The position numbers were made by a program, and so were the translations under genes. From Prolixibacteraceae bacterium UBA1413 (lineage in GTDB: Bacteria > Bacteroidota > Bacteroidia > Bacteroidales > Prolixibacteraceae), in NCBI GenBank assembly GCA_002304925.1, contig DBPT01000024.1:53295-117294 (forward strand): DNA of 64,000 nucleotides, written 5' to 3'. This document shows positions 35,677-43,936 of this stretch, one piece after another. The notes under the pieces were generated by a model. That model was not told where the DNA came from. It worked only from the letters and a program-made list of their open reading frames with translations, and made no database searches. Numbering within the stretch: position 1 is the stretch's first letter; each line of letters starts with the position of its first letter.

Positions 35677-36627
35677 ATGAGACATTTCACTTCGGTCAAT
35701 GATATCCCCGACCTGAAGAAGGCGCTTGAAACAGCCTTTGACGTTAAAAGTAATCCTTCTGCTTACGCACACCTTGGAAAGGGCAAAACCATGGTGCTGA
35801 TTTTCTTCAATTCGAGCCTGCGTACCCGGCTGAGCACCCAAAAGGCAGCCATGAACCTGGGAATGAACACCATGGTGCTCAATATAAATGAAGATAGCTG
35901 GCAACTGGAAACAGAACTGGGCGTAGTCATGGACGGGAACAAACCGGAACACCTCAGAGAAGCCGTCCCGGTGATCGGAGCCTATTGTGATATCATTGGG
36001 GTCAGGTCATTTGCCCGTTTTGAAAGCCGGGAAGACGACTACGGGGAAAAGATCCTCAGCCAGTTCACGGACTATGCTGGTGTTCCCATTGTCAGCATGG
36101 AAGCGGCAATTCGTCATCCCCTTCAGAGTTTTGCAGACCTGATGACCATCGAAGAATTAAAAACCAGGGAGAAACCCAGGGTGGTCCTTACCTGGGCCCC
36201 GCACCCCCGGGCCCTGCCGCAGGCGGTGCCCAACTCATTCCTGGAGTGGATGCGCAAGGCCGGATACGACCTGGTGGTTACCCACCCCGAAGGATACGAA
36301 CTGGCACCTCAGTTCATGGAAGGACTTACCGTTGAATATGACCAGGACAAAGCTTTTGAAGGGGCTGATTTCATCTATGCCAAGAACTGGGCGTCGTACA
36401 CCCATTACGGACAGATTTTGTCGCACGACCGCTCGTGGACCGTTGATTCCCGGAAGATGGAGCGAACTGACAATGCCCGTTTCATGCATTGCCTGCCCGT
36501 ACGAAGAAACATGATTGTGACCGATGAAGTCATCGATAGTCCCGCTTCCGTGGTGATCCGGGAAGCCGCAAACCGGGAATGGGCGGCCATGGCGGTGCTG
36601 AAGATGATACTGGAGGATAATCAATGA
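35677..36627 (+). CDS. argF': N-succinylornithine carbamoyltransferase
   Basis: Transfers carbamoyl from carbamoyl phosphate to an N-acylornithine, giving acylcitrulline. The 316 residues contain the carbamoyl-phosphate site FFNSSLRTRLST and the late motif HCLPVRR, both of the acylornithine transcarbamylase branch rather than ordinary ArgF. Position 90 is proline in MDGNKPEHLREA. In the characterised Bacteroides fragilis enzyme Pro90 gives preference for succinylornithine, while Glu gives acetylornithine. It follows the proA repeat spacer and precedes hisA by 17 bases. Confidence 0.88.
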   Translation: MRHFTSVNDIPDLKKALETAFDVKSNPSAYAHLGKGKTMVLIFFNSSLRTRLSTQKAAMNLGMNTMVLNINEDSWQLETELGVVMDGNKPEHLREAVPVIGAYCDIIGVRSFARFESREDDYGEKILSQFTDYAGVPIVSMEAAIRHPLQSFADLMTIEELKTREKPRVVLTWAPHPRALPQAVPNSFLEWMRKAGYDLVVTHPEGYELAPQFMEGLTVEYDQDKAFEGADFIYAKNWASYTHYGQILSHDRSWTVDSRKMERTDNARFMHCLPVRRNMIVTDEVIDSPASVVIREAANREWAAMAVLKMILEDNQ

Positions 36628-36640
36628 GGTTGAGGTGAAG
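36626..36640 (+). repeat. short hexamer repeat before hisA
   Basis: gaggttgaggtgaag directly after the argF' stop is the same hexamer type as at 35527-35592 and 63296-63322. Because it is purine-rich and five bases from the hisA ATG, it may also serve as the ribosome-binding region. Confidence 0.5.
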
Positions 36641-36644
36641 ATGT

Positions 36645-37388
36645 ATGGCAGAAATGATGAAGATTGAGATCATACCGGCGATGGATATCCTGGAGGGCAG
36701 GTGTGTGCGCCTCTCTCAGGGAGATTATGCCAGGCAGACGGTTTACAAGGGCGATCCCGTCGAAGTGGCCCGGATGTTTGAAGATGCCGGCATCAACCGC
36801 CTTCACCTGGTCGATCTGGATGGTGCCAGGGAAAAACACATCGTCAACCACAAAGTCCTGGAAAGAATCGCTCTGAAGACCAGTCTGGTTATTGACTTTG
36901 GCGGAGGGTTGAAGAGCTGCGCCGACCTCCGGATCGCCTTTGAATGCGGGGCAGCCATGGTCACCGGCGGAAGTATCGCAGTCAAAGATCGGGGCACTTT
37001 CCTGAAATGGCTCGAAAAATACGGCCCGGAAAAAATTATCCTCGGAGCCGACGCCCGGAACGGCAAGATCGCCGTCAGCGGCTGGCAGAAAGAATCGGCC
37101 GCGGAAATCATCCCTTTTATCGGAGGATACCTCAAAAAAGGAATCCGGCAGGTCATTTCCACCGATATTGCCAGGGACGGCATGCTCGAAGGACCCTCAT
37201 TCGATCTTTATGAAAAAATCCTGTCGGAATTTCCGGGATTACACCTGATCGCCAGTGGAGGCATATCCTCGGTCGGAGACATCGTTGCGCTGGAGAGAAA
37301 GGGGGTACCGGGGATTATTATCGGCAAAGCAATTTATGAGGGGAAAATTACGGTAAAGGAACTGGCAGCATTCAATGCCGGTCAATAA
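36645..37388 (+). CDS. hisA: ProFAR isomerase
   Basis: Opens the ribose ring of ProFAR in histidine synthesis. A TIM barrel of 247 residues with the first catalytic Asp in IIPAMDILEG, phosphate-binding glycines in DFGGGL and ASGGISSVGD, and the second catalytic Asp in LGADARNG. The ATG at 36645 is used; M5 (MKIEIIPAMD) would match homologue starts as well. It begins a hisA-hisF-hisIE group after argF'. Confidence 0.94.
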   Translation: MAEMMKIEIIPAMDILEGRCVRLSQGDYARQTVYKGDPVEVARMFEDAGINRLHLVDLDGAREKHIVNHKVLERIALKTSLVIDFGGGLKSCADLRIAFECGAAMVTGGSIAVKDRGTFLKWLEKYGPEKIILGADARNGKIAVSGWQKESAAEIIPFIGGYLKKGIRQVISTDIARDGMLEGPSFDLYEKILSEFPGLHLIASGGISSVGDIVALERKGVPGIIIGKAIYEGKITVKELAAFNAGQ

Positions 37389-37425
37389 ACCGGAGATTTT
37401 CCTGAACAAGTTAAAACAGAAAAAG

Positions 37426-38181
37426 ATGCTGGCAAAAAGAATCATTCCCTGCCTCGATATCAAAGACGGGTTTACCGTAAAAGGGATCAACTTCATCGAT
37501 ATCAAAAAAGTAGGTGATCCCGTTGAATTGGGCGCTTTGTATGCAGAACAGGGGGCCGATGAACTGGTTATTCTGGACATCACGGCTACCCACGAAAAAC
37601 GAAAGACCTTCGTGCAACTGGTCAGGAGGATTGCCCGCGAGATCAATATTCCCTTTACCGTTGGCGGAGGCATCAGTGAACTGAAAGATGCCGACCTCCT
37701 GTTGGATGCCGGTGCCGACAAAATCAGCATAAATTCCGCGGCAGTCCGTAATCCCCAACTTATCGATGACCTTGCCCGCCATTACGGGAGCCAGTTTGTC
37801 GTACTGGCCATTGATGCCCGGGGAGATGAAACAGGCCGATGGACCGTCATGGTGAATGGGGGGCGAATACCCACCGAGAAAGAACTCTATTCCTGGGCAC
37901 GCGAAGGGGAAAACAGGGGTGCCGGGGAGATACTCTTCACCTCCATGAACCATGACGGCACCAAAAATGGCTTTGCCTGCGACGAACTGGCTCGTCTTTC
38001 CGAAATGCTTACCATCCCGTTAATTGCATCGGGAGGCGCTGGAAAAATGGAACACTTCGAAAAGGTTTTTACACGGGGGAAAGCCGATGCCGGACTGGCA
38101 GCCAGCATTTTTCACTACCGGGAAATCTCCATCCCCGCTCTGAAAGCGTATCTCAGGACCCGCGGAATCGTGGTAAGGTAA
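37426..38181 (+). CDS. hisF: imidazole glycerol phosphate synthase subunit HisF
   Basis: Cyclase subunit that uses ammonia from HisH to form the imidazole ring and AICAR. The start is the ATG at 37426 (MLAKRIIPCLDIKDG, 251 residues); 17 upstream in-frame codons reach back into hisA and are not family-like. Catalytic D11 and D130 are present, with phosphate sites VGGGI and ASGGAG. The partner hisH is not in the window. Confidence 0.95.
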   Translation: MLAKRIIPCLDIKDGFTVKGINFIDIKKVGDPVELGALYAEQGADELVILDITATHEKRKTFVQLVRRIAREINIPFTVGGGISELKDADLLLDAGADKISINSAAVRNPQLIDDLARHYGSQFVVLAIDARGDETGRWTVMVNGGRIPTEKELYSWAREGENRGAGEILFTSMNHDGTKNGFACDELARLSEMLTIPLIASGGAGKMEHFEKVFTRGKADAGLAASIFHYREISIPALKAYLRTRGIVVR

Positions 38182-38288
38182 GAGGAAAAACCGGTTGCTG
38201 ACAAAAAACCACGGCAAGCCTTTCGCCTGCCCCTGCCGTTCCTGAAATAGATGCCGCCGGAATTTGAAACAAGAAACACGTTCACAAC

Positions 38289-38906
38289 ATGGAATCATTC
38301 ACAGAAAAAACCAGCCCCGACTTTTCCAGGCTCAATGGTCTCATCCCCGCAGTCATTCAGGACAACACCACCCTGAAAGTGCTGATGCTTGGGTTTATGA
38401 ATCCGGAAGCACTCCGGATCACGGAAGAGACCGGCAGAGTGACCTTCTTCAGCCGCACCAGGCAACGCCTGTGGACCAAAGGGGAAGAAAGCGGCAATTA
38501 TCTGGAGGTGGCTGAAATTCTGACCGACTGCGACAACGACACCTTGCTCATTAAGGTCAATCCCACCGGACCGGTGTGTCATACGGGGGCCGACACCTGC
38601 TGGAATGAAACCAATGAAGAGAGTGACCTCCTCTTCCTCGAATACCTGCAGGACCTGGTGGATCAGCGGAAATCCGTAATGCCGGAGGGCTCATATACCA
38701 CTTCCCTGTTTAGGGAAGGCACTCCGAAAATCGCCCAGAAAGTGGGAGAAGAAGCAGTGGAAACTGTCATTGGTGCTTTGACCGGAAATGACGATAATTT
38801 CATCTACGAAGGAGCCGACCTCTTATACCACCTCATCGTCCTTCTTTCCCAGAAAGGATATCGCATCGAAGATCTGGCCGCCGAACTGAAACGGCGTCAC
38901 GGCTGA
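38289..38906 (+). CDS. hisIE: bifunctional PR-AMP cyclohydrolase / PR-ATP pyrophosphatase
   Basis: Catalyses steps 2 and 3 of histidine synthesis. The N-terminal HisI domain (about 1-110) has the zinc-binding CHTGADTCW. The C-terminal HisE domain (about 118-205) has the pyrophosphatase helix KVGEEAVETV and the YEGADLLYHL motif. The 205 residues match other fused HisIE proteins. It is 107 bases after hisF and ends the rightward biosynthetic run. Confidence 0.95.
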   Translation: MESFTEKTSPDFSRLNGLIPAVIQDNTTLKVLMLGFMNPEALRITEETGRVTFFSRTRQRLWTKGEESGNYLEVAEILTDCDNDTLLIKVNPTGPVCHTGADTCWNETNEESDLLFLEYLQDLVDQRKSVMPEGSYTTSLFREGTPKIAQKVGEEAVETVIGALTGNDDNFIYEGADLLYHLIVLLSQKGYRIEDLAAELKRRHG

Positions 38907-38939
38907 CCTGCAGGTTAACCCGCCGGAAATATTGTAAAA

Positions 38940-38978
38940 CATGGTTGCATAACATATCAGGATACGCTGTGCAACATG
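38940..38978. repeat. inverted repeat upstream of an unknown gene
   Basis: catggttgca at 38940-38949 pairs with tgcaacatg at 38970-38978, nine pairs with one bulged G around a 20-base loop. It lies between hisIE and the gene starting at 39054 and could be an operator or part of a 3' hairpin. Confidence 0.4.
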
Positions 38979-39053
38979 TAAAAGGCTGGCCCAGTTTCAA
39001 CTTTTTTTCTGATTTTTAGCAGAAATAAATTCTGAAACTTATTTTTTGAGATT

Positions 39054-39746
39054 ATGGAATCAAAAAACCTGTGCCCTTCTACCATAGCAACCATTTTTGC
39101 GTGTAAGTCCATCGTTAACTCATTTGCTGAAAATATTTATGAACTGGCTCACATCCGGAAGGAGTGGACCGTCGATTATGCCAATTCCCTTAAGAAAGAA
39201 GCCCAACAGATTGTTGACAAAATCGCAGCATCAGGCAATATTAAAATCACCCTGGACAAACTTAAAATATGGCGGGAACTGATGATATCTTCGCTCACCG
39301 ACATCGGGATCGTCAGGGCATCAGTAAAAAATGACTTTAAGAACGACAAGCCCTTCCAGAAGGAATTTTACCAGCAACTCGGATACAACGACTATTTCAG
39401 TGATGCCAAGAACGGTGACCATTATAGCATGTTCCGGTTTGTAAAGGCATTTGCTGATAATATGACCGCTGAATTGCGGGAGAAAATCCTTGCCGGAGGA
39501 CTCGATCCCCGCATAGTGGACCGCATCACAGAAAATGCCGGGGAACTTGACAACTTCTCCGAATGTTTTTCATTGATGAACGACAGCACCGTCATCTCAT
39601 CAGAAGAACACCAAAGCATTGAAAAACTATATAGTGAAGTAAGGAATATCAGCCGGATAGCAACAGCCTATTTTTACTTCGATCCGCAGAAAAGAGAGGC
39701 ATTCAACTTCTTCAAAACCCTGCGGAATATGAAATCTTATGCATAA
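39054..39746 (+). CDS. hypothetical helical protein
   Basis: A 230-residue protein I do not recognise. It has no signal peptide or membrane segment. The sequence is charged and mainly helical, with many Lys/Glu/Asp and aromatic residues (for example IRKEWTVDYANSLKKEAQ and FQKEFYQQLGYNDYFSD). Codon use and composition resemble its neighbours. It ends 31 bases from the convergent DUF4494 gene. A soluble cytoplasmic role is likely; function is unknown. Confidence 0.7.
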   Translation: MESKNLCPSTIATIFACKSIVNSFAENIYELAHIRKEWTVDYANSLKKEAQQIVDKIAASGNIKITLDKLKIWRELMISSLTDIGIVRASVKNDFKNDKPFQKEFYQQLGYNDYFSDAKNGDHYSMFRFVKAFADNMTAELREKILAGGLDPRIVDRITENAGELDNFSECFSLMNDSTVISSEEHQSIEKLYSEVRNISRIATAYFYFDPQKREAFNFFKTLRNMKSYA

Positions 39747-39776
39747 CCCGTGCTGAACCGACACTCAGGCAGGTTT

Positions 39777-40253
39777 TTATCCGGGAGTGGTAAAAGGAAT
39801 TGTCACGGGAGGGATCTGCTGACCGGGCACATACGGAAATACATCAGCGATAGTACTGACCGCTATGGAAGAGACTACATAGGGAACTATCAGAAAAGAA
39901 AGGCTTTCTTCCAGGCGGGTCAGAGCATTTTGAATATCATCAGCCTGTACCAGGTAAAATGTCCGCAGCTTTTTTTCCTTTCCGGCCTCCTCGTCAATGG
40001 TGGAGAGGTTAATGGTAGTGCGAAACCACCATTCACCCGATTCATTAGGAAATACTTCGGCAATTTTCGACTTCCGGATATCGGTGACAGTAAATTCACC
40101 CCTGACCATGGTTTGCATGATGGCCGTAATACGTGTCTCGGCATCCGTGAAAGAGACAGCATCGAGAAGAAAATTGTCAGTAACCAGCCTTTCACGACCG
40201 TCGTTATCCATTTTCTGATATTTGATTTTGCATTCAAACCAGGTCTGTACCAT
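39777..40253 (-). CDS. DUF4494 family protein
   Basis: 158 residues matching the DUF4494 family of Bacteroidota: MVQTWFECKIKYQKMDNDG at the start, then FTDAETRITAIM, GEWWFRTTINLSTIDEE and the Pro-rich end. It has no signal peptide or membrane segment. The function is not known. It is transcribed away from maeB; a -7 match (TATTTTTG) lies 17 bases upstream of its start. Confidence 0.82.
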   Translation of the reverse strand: MVQTWFECKIKYQKMDNDGRERLVTDNFLLDAVSFTDAETRITAIMQTMVRGEFTVTDIRKSKIAEVFPNESGEWWFRTTINLSTIDEEAGKEKKLRTFYLVQADDIQNALTRLEESLSFLIVPYVVSSIAVSTIADVFPYVPGQQIPPVTIPFTTPG

Positions 40254-40269
40254 AACTTTTTTTTGACCG

Positions 40270-40277
40270 CAAAAATA
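40270..40277 (-). promoter_or_regulatory. putative -7 box for the DUF4494 gene
   Basis: Read leftward, TATTTTTG matches TAnnTTTG and would give a leader of about ten bases before the ATG at 40253. No clear -33 TTTG was found. Confidence 0.4.
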
Positions 40278-40425
40278 GGCGAAATAAGATAAAAAGAAAT
40301 CGCCGAATCAAGATTCAACGAAAAGGGGAAATCAATGGCACGAATAAAAAAATATCCGCCTCCTGATCAGGATTATTAACGCAGAATTTCTTAACTTAAC
40401 AAAAACAATACTAAAACAGTACTAT

Positions 40426-42702
40426 ATGGCAAAGATCAGTAAACAGGAAGCCCTGGATTATCATTCATCGGGACGGCCGGGGAAGATAGAAGTCATCCCA
40501 ACCAAACCAAACAGCACGCAGTATGACCTGTCTTTGGCTTACACGCCGGGCGTGGCCCAACCCTGTCTGGAAATCAAAAACAACTTAGATGATGTTTACA
40601 AGTACACCTCCAAGGGGAACCTGGTGGCGGTGGTTACCAACGGAACCGCGGTTCTGGGTCTGGGAGATATCGGTCCCGAAGCGGGAAAGCCGGTCATGGA
40701 AGGTAAAGGATTGTTGTTCAAGACCTTTGCCGACATTGACGTATTTGATATTGAAGTAAATGAAAAGGACCCTAAAAAACTGATCGAAGTGGTAAAAGCC
40801 ATTTCGCCAACCTTCGGAGGTATCAACCTGGAAGACATCAAAGCCCCCGAATGTTTTAAAATTGAGGATCAGTTAAAGAAGGAGTTGAACATCCCGGTAT
40901 TTCATGATGACCAGCATGGTACGGCAATCATTTCAGGGGCTGCCCTTATCAATGCCCTCTTGCTGGTAGGCAAGAGAATTGATGATATCAGGGTTGTTGT
41001 CAGCGGTGCCGGAGCAGCTGCGGTTTCATGCATCAAACTCTATTTCACGCTGGGGGTAAAACCCGCGAATGTGGTCATGGCCGACAGCAAGGGGGTGCTG
41101 AACCGTTCCAGGACCGACCTGAATCCCATCAAACAGAGATTTGTGACCGACAGGAACCTGAACACCCTCGCCGAAGCTATGGTGGATGCCGATGTGTTCC
41201 TGGGATTGTCCGCAGCCAACATTGTCACGCCTGAAATGGTCCTGACCATGGCACCCAACCCAATTGTCATGGCCATGGCCAATCCCGATCCCGAGATCCC
41301 TTATGATGTGGCCATGGCAACACGACCCGATATCATCATGGCCACCGGGAGGAGCGATTTACCCAATCAGGTCAACAACGTTCTGGGATTTCCATATATC
41401 TTCAGGGGCGCTTTGGATGTAAGGGCCTCTTCCATCAATGAAGATATGAAAATCGCTGCCGTTAACGCACTGGCACAACTGGCACGCGAAAACGTTCCCG
41501 ATTTCGTTTGCCAGGCTTACAACTTGCAGAATCTCTCCTTCGGCAGGGATTACCTGATCCCCAAACCCCTCGATCCCCGGTTGATCACCACGGTAGCTCC
41601 GGCAGTGGCCAGGGCAGCCATGGAGACAGGCGTGGCACGCCAACCCATTGCCGACTGGAACGAATATGTCAGGTCCCTGGAGAAAAGACTGGGACTCGAC
41701 AACAAACTGATGCTCCTCATCCGCAGCAAGGCGCAGCAAAATCCCAAGAGAGTGGTATTTGCCGAAGCTAATAATTTCAAGGTCCTCAAAGCCGTCGAAG
41801 CTGTGATCCGCGAAAGAATCGCCTTTCCGGTGCTTATCGGCGATAAGAAATTGATCAACGGAATTATCAGGGAAAACCAACTCAATATCCCCGATCCAGA
41901 GATCATTGACATCTTTGAACCGGCCATGGCTTCTAAACGGGAGCATTTCGCCCGCATCCTTTATGAAAAACGGCAGCGCAAGGGGATGACGATGGAAGAT
42001 GCGCAAGACTGCATGCTCAACCGCGATTATTTCGGATCGATGATGGTGGAAACCGGAGAAGCTGACGCTTTGATCTCAGGATTCTCAAGGAAATACCCCG
42101 ACACCATCAAGCCCGCCCTTCACGTGATCGGGGTGAAGGAACAGTTCAACCAGATTGCCGGCATGTACCTGATGATTACCAAGAAAGGCCCCCTCTTCCT
42201 GGCCGATACCACCGTCAATATCTTGCCGTCAGCGCAGACCCTCGTGGAAATCACCTTGCTTACAGCCGCCGAGGTCAGGAGATTTAACATAGAACCGGTA
42301 ATCGCATTTGTCTCCTTCTCCAATTTCGGATCGTACCGAGGAGCCGGAGACCACCGGAAAATAACCGAAGCTGTCGCCCTCCTCCACCGCGATTACCCTG
42401 ACCTGATCGTTGACGGAGCCATGCAGGCAAATTATATTTTCGACCCTGAACTACGCATGAAGAAATTCCCATTTACGCGACTTCACGACAACGTGGTGAA
42501 TACCATCATCTTCCCTGACCTCAATTCGGGAAATGTTCTGTATAAATCTCTTCACGGACTGGGTGCGGCGGATGCCATAGGGCCTATTCTTCTGGGGATG
42601 AAGAAACCCGTTCACATCCTCCAGATGGAAAGTGCCGTCAGGGATATCGTAAGTATGACGACCATCGCCGTCGTGAATGCCCAGGATGCGGGGGAAAAAT
42701 GA
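40426..42702 (+). CDS. maeB: NADP-dependent malic enzyme with phosphotransacetylase-like domain
   Basis: Oxidative decarboxylation of malate to pyruvate, usually with NADP. In the 758 residues the malic-enzyme part covers about 1-420, with YTPGVAQPCLEI, FHDDQHGTA and the dinucleotide loop VVSGAGAAA. A phosphate acetyltransferase-like domain fills about 430-755 (RVVFAEANNFKVLKAV, SGFSRKYPDTIKPALH) and in homologues regulates activity through acetyl-CoA rather than catalysing. It is a single-gene unit. Confidence 0.93.
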   Translation: MAKISKQEALDYHSSGRPGKIEVIPTKPNSTQYDLSLAYTPGVAQPCLEIKNNLDDVYKYTSKGNLVAVVTNGTAVLGLGDIGPEAGKPVMEGKGLLFKTFADIDVFDIEVNEKDPKKLIEVVKAISPTFGGINLEDIKAPECFKIEDQLKKELNIPVFHDDQHGTAIISGAALINALLLVGKRIDDIRVVVSGAGAAAVSCIKLYFTLGVKPANVVMADSKGVLNRSRTDLNPIKQRFVTDRNLNTLAEAMVDADVFLGLSAANIVTPEMVLTMAPNPIVMAMANPDPEIPYDVAMATRPDIIMATGRSDLPNQVNNVLGFPYIFRGALDVRASSINEDMKIAAVNALAQLARENVPDFVCQAYNLQNLSFGRDYLIPKPLDPRLITTVAPAVARAAMETGVARQPIADWNEYVRSLEKRLGLDNKLMLLIRSKAQQNPKRVVFAEANNFKVLKAVEAVIRERIAFPVLIGDKKLINGIIRENQLNIPDPEIIDIFEPAMASKREHFARILYEKRQRKGMTMEDAQDCMLNRDYFGSMMVETGEADALISGFSRKYPDTIKPALHVIGVKEQFNQIAGMYLMITKKGPLFLADTTVNILPSAQTLVEITLLTAAEVRRFNIEPVIAFVSFSNFGSYRGAGDHRKITEAVALLHRDYPDLIVDGAMQANYIFDPELRMKKFPFTRLHDNVVNTIIFPDLNSGNVLYKSLHGLGAADAIGPILLGMKKPVHILQMESAVRDIVSMTTIAVVNAQDAGEK

Positions 42703-42709
42703 AAGGCAT

Positions 42710-42753
42710 GATCCTCCCTGATGCCTCTTCTCCATCGGTGGATCAGGAAGATC
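42710..42753. terminator. inverted repeat between convergent genes
   Basis: gatc (42710-42713) and cctgat (42717-42722) pair with atcagg (42742-42747) and gatc (42750-42753), leaving a small internal loop. It has no T-run, but its place between maeB and the convergent glycerophosphodiesterase gene suits a transcript-end structure. Confidence 0.45.
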
Positions 42754-42756
42754 AGA

Positions 42757-43527
42757 TTATTGTTCCAACTGTTTTTTTAACCAGTCGGGACGGTTTGTGG
42801 TGAAATGGGTGATGCCAAGAGCGGAGAGTCTGCGGGCTTCTTCGGAATTGTCAACCGTATATGCTATTACTTCAAGATTCCTTTCCTTTGCCAGTGTTAC
42901 CAGTTCCTCATCGATGGCCCCATAATCTACGTCAATCCCTGAAAGTCCTGCTTCAGCTGCTTCGTTCAGCCTTTTTACAGCAGTCTGCTTCGACCCGGAA
43001 AGGAAGTAGGCTTCGTTTTCGGGGAAGGCCTTCTTCAGTTCCACAATCGTCTCCCACCCGAAACTGATGAAAACAACCTTCGGCTTCCTGGTGCATTTGG
43101 CGAGGACTCTTTCCAGATGCGGAATCACTTCCCTGCCGCATTTGACTTCCACCACCAGGGTTTTACCCTCGGGAACGGTTGCCAGAACCTCTTCCAGGAA
43201 GGGAATCCTTTCTCCTTTGAACTCCGGCGATTTCCAGATCCCCGCATCGAGTTCGCGCAATACGACGGAGGGAGTCGACCTGACAGTCATATTTTTGCCT
43301 GTACAGGTACGGTGGGTGTCTTTGTCGTGGATGACCATCACCCTGTTGTCGGCAGCCAGATGAATATCAATTTCCACAGCATCGGCTCCCAGTTCCCACG
43401 CCAGCCTTACAGCGCTGACCGTATTCTCGGGAGCATCATGCGATGCCCCGCGATGGGCAATGTAAAAATTCTGCCCGCCTGACACCGTGGTCAGCAAAAG
43501 CAAAAATAACGATAAACCGGTTTTCAT
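42757..43527 (-). CDS. exported glycerophosphodiester phosphodiesterase
   Basis: Hydrolyses glycerophosphodiesters to glycerol 3-phosphate and an alcohol. 256 residues with a signal peptide (about 1-18). GDPD catalytic and metal residues: H25-R26 in IAHRGAS with PENT following, E52 and D54 in AVEIDIHL, and the HDKD motif. EVKCG and DVDYGAI mark later barrel strands. It is a periplasmic single-domain enzyme related to GlpQ/UgpQ, and substrate specificity cannot be read from sequence. Confidence 0.9.
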   Translation of the reverse strand: MKTGLSLFLLLLTTVSGGQNFYIAHRGASHDAPENTVSAVRLAWELGADAVEIDIHLAADNRVMVIHDKDTHRTCTGKNMTVRSTPSVVLRELDAGIWKSPEFKGERIPFLEEVLATVPEGKTLVVEVKCGREVIPHLERVLAKCTRKPKVVFISFGWETIVELKKAFPENEAYFLSGSKQTAVKRLNEAAEAGLSGIDVDYGAIDEELVTLAKERNLEVIAYTVDNSEEARRLSALGITHFTTNRPDWLKKQLEQ

Positions 43528-43781
43528 ATGCCTTGTTTTGTTTGACGAAGATATCAGGTTTCGTCAATAATTTCACCATTTCATACGTTAATTTGTTAAT
43601 TATTGCGCTGTTGTTCAATTCATTTTCGCAGACAGGCATGTGAGGATTCTTGATACCCATGTAATTGGCTCCGCGTTGCTCTGCCGGACTTCGTTTCGCA
43701 TGAAGGCAATAAACATGCTCTTTGGTGTAAACCGTTAGGTGCTCGTTCATCTGTTGGGAATTTTTAGTTACTATAGCGAAA

Positions 43782-43905
43782 TCCGCAAAACAGATGTAAT
43801 TTCCATGTGGTTTATTATTGCGGCTATTGTCCGTTTTAGCGGTTGCAAAGCATAGCTCCGCAATTTCATTCCGGTTGGTGCATAATCCTGCATGGTCATT
43901 TCATC
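43782..43905 (-). repeat. dispersed repeat, copy A
   Basis: Read leftward, this 124-base stretch aligns over its whole length with 63502-63627, with about four positions in five identical by eye and two one-base gaps. The longest shared blocks include acggacaatagcc and ccacatgga. In both copies a short frame begins MKLRSY, but the frames then diverge through a one-base gap, so it may be a degenerated coding repeat or a structured element. Confidence 0.7.
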
Positions 43906-43914
43906 TAAAAAACA

Positions 43915-43922
43915 TAATTTTG
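43915..43922 (+). promoter_or_regulatory. putative -7 box of the tandem acyltransferase genes
   Basis: TAATTTTG matches TAnnTTTG, 14 bases before the ATG at 43937. The -33 element is not clear. The box directly abuts repeat copy A, so that repeat sits in the promoter region. Confidence 0.45.
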
Positions 43923-43936
43923 TCAAGGCTAAAACG

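Larger units (their letters stand above)
43528..43936. other. 409-base divergent spacer with repeat copy A
   Basis: The part 43782-43905 is the inverted copy of a dispersed repeat also found at 63502-63627. The remainder contains the upstream part of a leftward 104-codon frame (43750-43436) that runs into the glycerophosphodiesterase gene in another frame; its product is not recognised and it may be a relic. The acyltransferase promoter (TAATTTTG, 43915-43922) is at the right end. Confidence 0.5.
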
